Positions 1-6,258 of a stretch of 19,427 bases of DNA are shown here, piece after piece (the stretch's first letter is position 1; every line of letters starts with the position of its first letter). The stretch is taken from the NCBI GenBank assembly GCA_021299675.1, contig JAJTIF010000039.1, forward strand, positions 1 through 19,427, written 5' to 3'. Made by a program: the position numbers and the translations under genes. The stretch comes from Pseudomonadota bacterium (GTDB lineage Bacteria > Bdellovibrionota > Bacteriovoracia > Bacteriovoracales > Bacteriovoracaceae). The notes under the pieces were generated by a model. It searched no databases. It was given only the letters and a program-made list of their open reading frames with translations, and was not told the origin of the DNA.

Positions 1-234
1 GCCTTCATTGACCATCTTTAAACTGTCTTGTGACGTGTGGCCCGATTGGTTCGCGCGCACATGCACCTTCACCAGATTGCCCGGCTCATACAAGCGGGGC
101 TTAGAGTTTTTTCCGCCGCCCATGCCACCGTAGACATAAAAACTCGTCAGCGTCCCTTGGCGCAAAAGCACGCGCGCGATGAGGTCACGCTCTTTTTGGG
201 GAATAACTTGAATGACCAGTCCCTCGAACTCCAT
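1..234 (-). CDS. recO: DNA repair protein RecO, N-terminal part (runs off left edge)
   Basis: Partial: 78 codons read without a stop from the ATG at 234 to the window edge. The translation begins MEFEGLVIQVIPQKERDLIA and continues with a GTLTSFYVYGG segment and a LYEPGNLVKVHV strand. This is the pattern of the RecO N-terminal OB fold (a 'G-x-V-hydrophobic...E-x-D-x-hydrophobic' opening, a turn with basic and Gly residues, then L-x-P-x-x-x-hydrophobic). RecO mediates RecA loading onto SSB-coated single-stranded DNA in the RecFOR pathway and anneals complementary strands. An in-frame TAA lies 15 bases before the ATG, so this is the first possible start. The start lies inside the 3' end of the upstream helicase gene (50-base overlap), which suggests translational coupling. 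Only the N-terminal third is visible, so the zinc-finger and helical C-terminal parts cannot be checked. Identification is by pattern only. Confidence 0.72.
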   Translation of the reverse strand, partial: MEFEGLVIQVIPQKERDLIARVLLRQGTLTSFYVYGGMGGGKNSKPRLYEPGNLVKVHVRANQSGHTSQDSLKMVNEG

Positions 235-1207
235 AGAGCCAAGCCTTTAGTGTGATGCTGAGTCGGTTCATCATAACGCGAATAAAAAGCTTAAGAAAAG
301 CACTCATCTTGGATGGCAGTGGGACATTGGGGTGCGAGAGACTCCCCCACACTTCAAAAGCTCCTCCCCGCCGTCCAGCCCTGGTCTGCATCTGATGGAT
401 CATCCACCACGGAGCTGACTCGTCGAGCAGGATAACTCGCTCAAGTTTTGGCAGATTGACTCCGTGGGAGAGGCAGCTGGTGGCCACAATTATGTCCGGC
501 GCCGTTTCCCGCGAAAGCCTCTCTTGAAAGGCACGGGTTTCACCGCCTTTGCACCCCCAGGCCCTCACCCCCTCCTGCCCTAATCGCTCCACCCAGTTAT
601 CGACTTCGTGGCGGTGAGGACAGAAAACAATTGTTCTCTTGGACACCGTCATCAACTCCTCTCTCCATTCTCTGGGCCCTAAGAGATAGCGCACCTCGCG
701 GTTATGAAAGGTAAAATTTCCGGCATCGCCGATCAGTAAATACTCGTGGGAGTGTGACAAGGTAGAAATCAGAAAATCTTTCACCTCATGGTCTAGGGTC
801 GCCGTCATTCCAATCCCTCTCAGACCTGAAAGGCAGAAGCCATACCAGGCCTCAAGATAAGCGGGCCTAAAACTTTCTCCCCACCTGTGCATAAGATGGA
901 TCTCATCCCAGATCACAATCAAACGAGGTTTTAAACGCGCCAGACTCTCCCAGTCATAACTTAAAATTTCTTCAGGTAGAACTGTGTTTAAAACAGAGCA
1001 ATTGCGCTTAACCTCTATCGCAAGAGCTCTGAGTGGAGAGATGAAGAGAAACTCCTCTTCACCAGAAGTGACTAATTCCACAATATGTTTTGTTTTCCCC
1101 CACGCAGGAGGAGCGATCCAGAGCTGAAATACCTGTTGAGGAAAATAGTCCATCTTGCTTTTGTATTGAGTTACGAGGAGGAACTCAAATTGTTTAAAAA
1201 AATTCAC
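185..1207 (-). CDS. Minimal Ski2/Hel308-like superfamily 2 DNA/RNA helicase
   Basis: 340 residues containing almost only the two RecA-like helicase domains. Visible motifs: Walker A APPAWGKT (32-39), motif Ia SPLRAL (57-62), DExH box DEIH (101-104), motif III TAT (135-137), motif V around SHGVNLP (247-253) and motif VI QMQTRAGRRG (272-281). The DEIH box, 'GVNLP' and 'RAGRRG' resemble the Ski2/Hel308 branch, but the winged-helix and ratchet domains of Hel308 are absent; about 60 residues follow motif VI. The start is a GTG preceded by an AAGGA nine bases upstream, with an in-frame TAA just before it. An alternative ATG at 1153 (residue 19) has no clear ribosome site. The 3' end overlaps recO by 50 bases, hinting at a role in recombination or repair, which is inference. 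The Walker A loop has Trp-Gly-Lys where Gly-x-Gly-Lys or Ala-Gly-Lys is usual. Confidence 0.82.
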   Translation of the reverse strand: MNFFKQFEFLLVTQYKSKMDYFPQQVFQLWIAPPAWGKTKHIVELVTSGEEEFLFISPLRALAIEVKRNCSVLNTVLPEEILSYDWESLARLKPRLIVIWDEIHLMHRWGESFRPAYLEAWYGFCLSGLRGIGMTATLDHEVKDFLISTLSHSHEYLLIGDAGNFTFHNREVRYLLGPREWREELMTVSKRTIVFCPHRHEVDNWVERLGQEGVRAWGCKGGETRAFQERLSRETAPDIIVATSCLSHGVNLPKLERVILLDESAPWWMIHQMQTRAGRRGGAFEVWGSLSHPNVPLPSKMSAFLKLFIRVMMNRLSITLKAWLYGVRGTGHSSYSPKRA

Positions 1208-1255
1208 AAATCTTTTTCCTTAGCTGAAACAGTTATTCTTCGATAAACTGTGAAC
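1208..1255. promoter_or_regulatory. Divergent control region, helicase versus histidine kinase, with inverted repeat
   Basis: A 48-base gap between two divergent genes. It holds a perfect 6-base inverted repeat, ACAGTT at 1229-1234 and AACTGT at 1246-1251, with an 11-base spacer. Allowing one bulged A, the stem extends inwards by AT/AT. It could be an operator or an RNA hairpin just before the kinase ATG at 1256. The alternative GTG start at 1250 lies inside the right arm. No convincing -35/-10 pair could be picked for either direction. Confidence 0.3.
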
Positions 1256-2350
1256 ATGTCTACGAACAATCTCGGCGAGATGGGTCAGAAGCTTATCGAA
1301 CTAGCCGGAGACCTCATTGCCGTTTCTACCAAAGATGGATTTTTCCTCGCGCTCAGCCGGGAGTGGGAATACGTGCTCGGTTATCCAGTAGAAGAGATCC
1401 GAGCGAAAACTTTTATGAATTTCGTTCACCCCGAGGATCATCAGATTACTTTTGATTGTCTGGGATCCCTCAAACTTGGTTTGGATGTTAAAAACTTCAA
1501 GAATCGCTACATCAGCAAGCATGGAGATGTCATCTGGCTCGAGTGGTGTGCCCTCAGCGAAGCCGACACGGGTTTGATTTATTCCAAGGCCAGAGTGCTA
1601 GAAACAGACATTAAGCTCGAGCAGCTCTATCTCGAGCAGCACAAATCCTTTCAAGCCAACAAGCTTGCGATCTTGGGTGAGATGGCGGCAGGCGTAGCTC
1701 ACGAGCTCAACAATCCTCTGGCCATCATTGCGGGCTACCTCCAGATTATGGACCTTGAATCAAACTCAGCTGAAGGAACAAACCCCGAACAACAGAAGAT
1801 TCTCTCCTCCATGATGCGAGCTACAGAGAGGGCCACAAGTATTGTGGAGAATCTGAAGTCCCTTTCCCGTGATGCCTCAGTGGATGATCTCCAGGTAACG
1901 AGTTTTCAGGAAATCATGGACTGCTCCGTCAACCTGCTCCACAACCGTTTTGAGCGGAACCAAGTGAAATTTGAGTACAAGGCACCTACGCAGGAGCTCT
2001 TACTCAACTGTCGCAGAAGCGAGCTCTCTCAACTTTTCTTTAACATGATCCTCAACGCCCTAGAAGCCGCTCAGAAAGACACTGATCCTTGGGTGAAGAT
2101 CCAAACCAGCTCTGAGAAGCAACTGTTAACAGTCACGATGAGCAACTCGGGCGCCACTATTCCCCTCGAGCTGAGAGGAAAAATTTTCAATCCCTTTTTC
2201 TCCACGAAACTCAGTGGATTTGGCACCGGCATGGGACTCTCCGTCGCTGCGAGTGTGATTCAGCAACACGGAGGATCCATCATGATTGATCCTAATAATC
2301 CGCACACGACTTTTGCGATTAAGTTGCCTTTGCTGGAGGAAGTTCCATGA
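1256..2350 (+). CDS. Cytoplasmic PAS-domain sensor histidine kinase
   Basis: 364 residues from the ATG at 1256; an in-frame GTG at 1250 adds two residues and neither start has a good ribosome site. There is no membrane segment or signal peptide, so it should be a soluble sensor. An N-terminal PAS domain (about 18-120) contains the typical 'GY..EEI' and 'FVHPED' elements. The dimerisation/phosphoacceptor box reads GVAHELNNPL with phosphoacceptor His149 (NtrB-like HisKA). The ATPase domain has an N box NMILNALEA (263-271), an F box IFNPFFSTK and a G2 box GTGMGLSV. The G1 box is off consensus, SNSGATIP instead of D-x-G-x-G, so the usual adenine-contacting Asp is replaced by Asn297. The stop overlaps the next ATG (ATGA), pairing it with the adjacent response regulator. 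The signal sensed is unknown. Confidence 0.92.
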   Translation: MSTNNLGEMGQKLIELAGDLIAVSTKDGFFLALSREWEYVLGYPVEEIRAKTFMNFVHPEDHQITFDCLGSLKLGLDVKNFKNRYISKHGDVIWLEWCALSEADTGLIYSKARVLETDIKLEQLYLEQHKSFQANKLAILGEMAAGVAHELNNPLAIIAGYLQIMDLESNSAEGTNPEQQKILSSMMRATERATSIVENLKSLSRDASVDDLQVTSFQEIMDCSVNLLHNRFERNQVKFEYKAPTQELLLNCRRSELSQLFFNMILNALEAAQKDTDPWVKIQTSSEKQLLTVTMSNSGATIPLELRGKIFNPFFSTKLSGFGTGMGLSVAASVIQQHGGSIMIDPNNPHTTFAIKLPLLEEVP

Positions 2351-2700
2351 AAGTTGTTGTGATTGATGATGAGGCAGAGATCGGAGAAATCCTGGCCTAT
2401 CTTATAAAAAAAGAAGGGCTGGAGTGCCAGTCATTCGTCAGCCCTTTTGAAGCCGCTGATGCCATCTTGGGCTCGAATCCTGGTTTTATTATTTGTGACT
2501 TTAAGATGCCCGGCTTTAATGGCCTGGAGTTGTTTAACAAAGTTAAGTCCCACATCTCCTGCCCCTTTCTTATTTTGACCGGTGAGCCCAGCACTGATCC
2601 AGAAGAACTTAAGGCCCAGGGGATTCAAGATGTTTTATTTAAGCCACGTGATCTCAAACGAGTAACGCAGCTTGCAAGAAATCATTTATTACCTAATTAA
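2347..2700 (+). CDS. Single-domain response regulator (receiver only)
   Basis: 117 residues forming one receiver domain and nothing else. The acidic pair Asp7-Asp8, phosphoacceptor Asp51 (in CDFKMPGFNG), Thr78 (LILTGE) and Lys99 (LFKPRD) are all present, so phosphorylation and the conformational switch should work. It starts on the ATGA overlap with the kinase gene and is almost certainly its partner. With no DNA-binding or enzymatic output it must act by protein contact, as CheY or Spo0F do, or pass phosphate on to another protein. No intrinsic terminator is visible in the 64 bases that follow. Confidence 0.93.
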   Translation: MKVVVIDDEAEIGEILAYLIKKEGLECQSFVSPFEAADAILGSNPGFIICDFKMPGFNGLELFNKVKSHISCPFLILTGEPSTDPEELKAQGIQDVLFKPRDLKRVTQLARNHLLPN

Positions 2701-2742
2701 CGCATTATCCTAGTCAAACAGAAAGCAAGCATGATCAAATTA

Positions 2743-2757
2743 CTTTTGTAACAAAAG
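2743..2757 (+). promoter_or_regulatory. Short hairpin overlapping a ribosome binding site
   Basis: CTTTTG-TAA-CAAAAG is a perfect 6-base inverted repeat with a 3-base loop. Its right arm contains the AAGG of the ribosome site for the gene starting at 2765 (AAGGA at 2755-2759, 5-base spacing to the ATG). In RNA the stem would mask this site. The stem is mostly A-U and therefore weak, so a regulatory role is only a possibility. Confidence 0.25.
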
Positions 2758-2764
2758 GATGATT

Positions 2765-3265
2765 ATGCGTCATTGGATGACAGGTGCCATCATTTTATGT
2801 TTAGTGGGCTTTCTTTCTTTTCTCTCAGCCCAAAATAAAGTTAACGACTACAGCCTCGTTGAAGGCTTGCGCGTGGGTACTCCAGTAGCGGGTTTAGGTT
2901 TTCTAGGTCACCCCCTTTCCATGAATCAAAAAGAGCGCGTTTACCAACTGCCTGACTACTCATCTTTGGTGATTCACACCGACGGCGACAAAGTCACAGG
3001 GGCATGGCTTCAGCTGAAGCAACCGATGCGCATCGACGACCCCACTATTAAACAAGTGCAGTTTGTTCAGCTCGAGATGGACAATGCTCTTGCCCCGACG
3101 TGGTTCTATGCCGGAGCCGCTGATGAAGGTCGCATCTACCGTGTGTCTGAGCAGGGATTGATTGAGAGCATCTCATGGGTCAAGCCCTTCAACGCTCTTG
3201 GTCCGAAGCAAAAACTCCAGGCCTTGCTCAAAGAATTTACCTACAAAAAATCCTACTCACTATGA
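2765..3265 (+). CDS. Exported or membrane-anchored protein of unknown function
   Basis: I do not recognise this protein. From the ATG at 2765 it is 166 residues; this start is preferred over the ATG at 2759 because AAGGA at 2755-2759 then has a proper 5-base spacing. The N-terminus is MRHWMTGAIILCLVGFL followed by SFLSAQN, a typical signal peptide with possible cleavage after Ala or Gln near residue 24. A signal anchor cannot be excluded. The mature part is soluble, with a Gly-rich start (GTPVAGLGFLG) and alternating hydrophobic stretches suggesting beta structure, and it has no cysteines. Its TGA overlaps the ATG of the NifU-domain gene (ATGA), so the two are translated together, although one product is exported and the other is expected in the cytoplasm. 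Confidence 0.75.
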   Translation: MRHWMTGAIILCLVGFLSFLSAQNKVNDYSLVEGLRVGTPVAGLGFLGHPLSMNQKERVYQLPDYSSLVIHTDGDKVTGAWLQLKQPMRIDDPTIKQVQFVQLEMDNALAPTWFYAGAADEGRIYRVSEQGLIESISWVKPFNALGPKQKLQALLKEFTYKKSYSL

Positions 3266-3519
3266 TTTTACAGGTTGAGAAATTATTTGATGATCAAATC
3301 CGCCCGGCACTCGCCCAGCACGGTGGGAACGTGGAGATCATCGACATCGACAATCAGAAACTCTTCATCAAGTTTCATGGTGGCTGTCACGGATGCTCGA
3401 GCTCAAACGCCACACTTAAGGGCGGCATTGAAACGCTCATCAAACAGACTTTCCCCGATATCCTAGAAGTCATTGACCTCACCGATCACACCAACGGATC
3501 CAATCCCTACATGACCTAA
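3262..3519 (+). CDS. NifU C-terminal-domain iron-sulfur cluster protein
   Basis: 85 residues: essentially the whole NifU C-terminal (Nfu) domain with no additional module. Diagnostic features are the opening 'IRPALAQHGGNVEIIDID' and the cluster-binding GGCHGCSSS with Cys42 and Cys45 (CxxC). Nfu proteins carry [4Fe-4S] clusters, usually held between two monomers, and hand them to apo-enzymes. This stand-alone form differs from E. coli NfuA, which has an extra degenerate A-type domain. The start is the ATG at 3262 overlapping the previous stop; longer readings in this frame only cover the preceding gene. The stop overlaps the end of the convergent hydrolase gene by 4 bases. Confidence 0.9.
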   Translation: MILQVEKLFDDQIRPALAQHGGNVEIIDIDNQKLFIKFHGGCHGCSSSNATLKGGIETLIKQTFPDILEVIDLTDHTNGSNPYMT

Positions 3520-4328
3520 GCCCAATGCGGCTTCAGCGGATTTGTGATAACCGAAAGTCTCTCGCGGATCTGATTCACTCGCTCCATTGAAAACTCTGCA
3601 GTAATCATTCCTTCTCCCTCACCAGCATCGGCAAGAATCTCGCCCCAAGGATCAACGATCAGAGAATGCCCGAAGGTCTTCATGCGATCGTTATGTACGC
3701 CCCACTGGCCCGAAGCCACAACGTAGCATTGGTTCTCAATGGCGCGCGCTCGAACGAGTGTGTGCCAATGGGCCTTTCCCGTTGGGACGGTAAAGGCGGA
3801 AGAAATACTCAGCACATTCGCCCCTTGGGAGCTGTACCAGCGGAAGAGTTCAGGAAAGCGCAGGTCAAAACATATGGAGACGCCAAGCTTCCACTCACCC
3901 ACATCAATCATGAGAGGTTTGGAGCCTGCTGTGTAGACCTTGCCCTCATTGATGACAGTGCTCGATGGGTGCTTCGAGAGGTCACAGGCGAAGAGATGCA
4001 TTTTGTCGTAGCGACCAAGCTCCACACCCTGCGGGTTAAAATTGTAACTTCGATTAAGAATTTTCCCTTGCTCGCGGGTGGCCACAGAGCCCCCCAGTAT
4101 GTAGAGACCAAACTCCACGGAGAGCTTTTTTATTTCTTGGTAATGCTCATTTTCTCCCTCAATGAGATAGGGCGTGGGATCAATTCCATTGGACATAGAA
4201 TAAAATACTTCCGGCAGGAAGACCGCTTCTACATTCTGAGCTTTGGCTTGCGCGAGGTAGTGACGAATACGATCGAGATTAAACTTATAGTCGAGCTTAC
4301 TTTCAAGTTGGATTGCGGCTACTTTCAT
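3516..4328 (-). CDS. Carbon-nitrogen hydrolase, Nit1 (deaminated glutathione amidase)-like
   Basis: 270 residues from the ATG at 4328, chosen because AAAGGA lies 5 bases upstream; ATGs at 4334 and further up would have the site too close or none. The nitrilase-superfamily catalytic triad is visible as Glu40 (LPEVF), Lys109 (YDKMHLF) and Cys153 (SICFDLRFPE). The stretch 'AFTVPTGKAHWH...RARAIENQCYVVA', then 'GHSLIVDPWGEI', is most like the Nit1/NitFhit branch, which hydrolyses deaminated glutathione as metabolite repair. Omega-amidase (Nit2) is the main alternative. It is a cytoplasmic amidase with no signal sequence. It is convergent with the NifU-domain gene and divergent, with a 50-base gap, from the membrane gene starting at 4379. 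Confidence 0.88.
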   Translation of the reverse strand: MKVAAIQLESKLDYKFNLDRIRHYLAQAKAQNVEAVFLPEVFYSMSNGIDPTPYLIEGENEHYQEIKKLSVEFGLYILGGSVATREQGKILNRSYNFNPQGVELGRYDKMHLFACDLSKHPSSTVINEGKVYTAGSKPLMIDVGEWKLGVSICFDLRFPELFRWYSSQGANVLSISSAFTVPTGKAHWHTLVRARAIENQCYVVASGQWGVHNDRMKTFGHSLIVDPWGEILADAGEGEGMITAEFSMERVNQIRERLSVITNPLKPHWA

Positions 4329-4378
4329 ATTCATCCTTTGTGGTTTACGGATAGCACCTCCATGAGGGATCATCAACC

Positions 4379-5334
4379 ATGCTTAAAAAAATTCTTCTCA
4401 ATAGCGCGAAATTTATTTTAGCTCTCGCTATTCTCATATGGCTGGTCCAATCCGGCAAACTTGACTGGACGCTCCTTGGTAAAATTTTCGACCATCCAGT
4501 GAATCTTTTTGTGGTCGTGGTGGTGCAGTTATTTGTCCTGGGCCTCCTCACGTATCGCCTGCGCCATCTTCTATCCCCTCGCACCAGTGTACGCCTGCCA
4601 TTTAAGAAGCTCTATCTCATCACTTGGATCGGGATGTTTTTTAGCTCCGTCCTTCCGGGCAGTGTCACCGGTGACATCATAAAAGTTTGGTATCTCAAGC
4701 GAGAAGACAAAAGTTTCTCTACTCCCTTCCTGCTCTTTATCTCATTTCTCGATCGACTCATGGGACTGACCGGGCTGGTGCTCTTGATGGGTTTGTTTTC
4801 GATCTTGAACTATCAGAAACTATCGGCTCTCTCTGAAAAGCTCGTGCCGCTTTTGCATTTTAATTTCATTTTGGTCTCGGTGGTATTTACCGCCCTCGTG
4901 ATCTACTTCTTTTTTCCTCAACTGATCAATGCGTTACTGGGACTTCTGCCAAAGCACTCACTCAAGTGTCGCCTCGAAGCTCTTGGAGTGATCTCTCGGG
5001 GGCACGCAAACAGATTTTCACTGCGATCATGATTAGCGTCGCCGTTCAGTTTCTAAGTGTACTGATCTTCCACATCCTGGTTAGCCCGCACTACACCACA
5101 GACCTCGACTTCACGACGCTGCTGAGCTTTATTCCCTTAGGCTTCATGCTTGTGGCCATCCCTATCTCCCCCGGTGGTCTCGGGGTGGGACACGTCGCCT
5201 TTCAAACACTCTTCGGGTTCGCCGGCGAAAGCAATGGCGCCAATCTTTTCAATCTCTACTTTGTAGTCATGATGTGCATCAACCTTCTCGGTTCAGTGCC
5301 GTGGTTGATGCTGAAGAAGAATGTTAAAAATTAG
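4379..5334 (+). pseudogene. YbhN/LPG-synthase-TM-type membrane protein, broken by a one-base frameshift
   Basis: Two overlapping reading frames together make one polytopic protein of the lysylphosphatidylglycerol synthase transmembrane family (UPF0104/YbhN-like). Frame one (4379-5032) carries several membrane helices and the family segment LPGSVTGDIIKVWYLKRE (92-109) with a following LDRLMGL. Frame two supplies the rest, including 'PISPGGLGVGHVAFQTLFG', which matches the conserved C-terminal PGGLG motif. The frames join cleanly if one G is added to the GGGGG run at 4998-5002, giving ...GVISRGARKQIF... and a product of about 318 residues, normal for the family. As written, the first frame ends after ten unrelated residues. 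This is a true frameshift mutation, a sequencing error, or, less likely, slippage. The start has GAGGGA nine bases upstream. Related proteins are membrane flippase-like or synthase transmembrane domains; the substrate is unknown. Confidence 0.82.
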
Positions 5335-5615
5335 AAAAGTTTTTTGGGCGGTGGCGGAGCTCCGCTCACGACAGACTTCGCAAAGTTGATGACCTCAGCA
5401 TCCTCTTCGTTTCCGTAGAAGCCCTGAAACAAGGAGTAGTGCTGGGTGAGAAATGATCGCTGACCTGCCTTGAAAAGCTCCACGGAGTGAGCCTCACAAA
5501 GAAATATACGAATCGACTTATCCGCTCCCGGATAGAGATAGTTCACCTTCACCGTTTGTTCTTCGTTGGGTTTGGTGTATTTGCAAATAAGGCAGCGAGG
5601 CTTTTTCTTCGTCAA
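5331..5615 (-). CDS. Small protein with putative zinc-binding CxxC...CxxH pair
   Basis: 94 residues, not assigned to a named family. Cys8-x2-Cys11 and Cys40-x2-His43, 28 residues apart, could form one zinc site in the style of a small treble-clef or ribbon. The C-terminus ends GAPPPPKKLF. The start is TTG, supported by AGGGA with 5-base spacing; that site overlaps the end of the upstream gene region, whose stop lies 12 bases before. It is the last gene of the lepA-led minus-strand group. Its TAA shares a TTAG tetranucleotide with the TAG of the convergent membrane gene. There is no signal peptide, so it should be cytoplasmic. Confidence 0.72.
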   Translation of the reverse strand: MTKKKPRCLICKYTKPNEEQTVKVNYLYPGADKSIRIFLCEAHSVELFKAGQRSFLTQHYSLFQGFYGNEEDAEVINFAKSVVSGAPPPPKKLF

Positions 5616-5627
5616 AATAGTCCCTAA

Positions 5628-6248
5628 TTAGAAAACAAAAATTTTTGCGGGCTCAATGTGCTGATAGTGCATCGACTTTGTTTTCAGTGACTCTAGTTTA
5701 AGCAGATACTTTAATTCTTCTTCAAAAGAATTCATCTTGCGAATTATCTTGGATTGCTTCTTGAGGATTGATCGCACACTCGGAGGAAGTGTACAGACCC
5801 CGTGGAGCAAGTAGCTCTGATTCTTGTACTTCAGCACGCGACCTATGAAGAGATCATCTTCCACCAGACCAATGTTTTTGTGGCCCTTGGCGAGGGCGAT
5901 CTTTTCGTCATGGAGCAGATCGAGCAGGATGATCTGATTGCGGAAGCTAATCTTGTTGTATTCGAGAAGAGTGTGGTTGACGTTAAGGAAAGCTCGAGAG
6001 AGCTCCTCATCGAGCTGTTCACGGCGGATGTAGTCTTCCACAATTTTTTTCCCAGAGTCATCTTTCCACTGGAAAAGATACCACTCGTTGAAGCAGTTCA
6101 TCCGGCTTTCAAACTCGTCTTTGTCTTCATCCAATTTTCCAGTGAGGGAGACATAGGTCTCCTTGGCCTGTTTTAGACTTTCAAAAAATTCTCCTTGGGT
6201 ATAGAGAGAAAGCATCTTATCAATGTGGGAATCAATCACTTCAAGCAT
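5628..6248 (-). CDS. Conserved-looking protein of unknown function downstream of lepA
   Basis: 206 residues from the ATG at 6248, 10 bases after the lepA stop; the reading frame stays open 60 bases further into lepA, but no better start is seen. The protein is rich in charged helices. A FNEWYLFQW segment (about 53-61) followed by 'KKIVEDYIRRE', and later 'IILLDLLHDEK' and 'EDDLFIGRVL', recall an arrangement I associate with hypothetical proteins having a 'F-x-(D/E)-W-F-x-F' helix and a small beta domain. I cannot name the family with confidence. No signal or membrane segment is present. Close spacing to lepA and to the small cysteine protein suggests one transcript. Confidence 0.72.
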   Translation of the reverse strand: MLEVIDSHIDKMLSLYTQGEFFESLKQAKETYVSLTGKLDEDKDEFESRMNCFNEWYLFQWKDDSGKKIVEDYIRREQLDEELSRAFLNVNHTLLEYNKISFRNQIILLDLLHDEKIALAKGHKNIGLVEDDLFIGRVLKYKNQSYLLHGVCTLPPSVRSILKKQSKIIRKMNSFEEELKYLLKLESLKTKSMHYQHIEPAKIFVF

Positions 6249-6258
6249 GGTGATTATT

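Noticed and set aside
37..255. 72-codon plus-strand frame at the left edge
   Set aside because: The minus strand here reads as the RecO N-terminus with a sensible start; the plus-strand product has no features.
3500..3540. Intrinsic terminator between the NifU-domain gene and the hydrolase
   Set aside because: There is no G+C-rich hairpin followed by a T-run on either strand; the stop codons themselves overlap.
3666..4421. 251-codon plus-strand reading frame opposite the Nit1-like hydrolase
   Set aside because: It is antisense to a gene with a complete catalytic triad, lacks a ribosome site, and its translation has no recognisable domain.
4990..5010. Programmed -1 frameshifting in the flippase-like gene
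   Set aside because: The site is not a canonical X-XXY-YYZ slippery heptamer, and I saw no clear downstream stimulatory structure; mutation or sequencing error is simpler.
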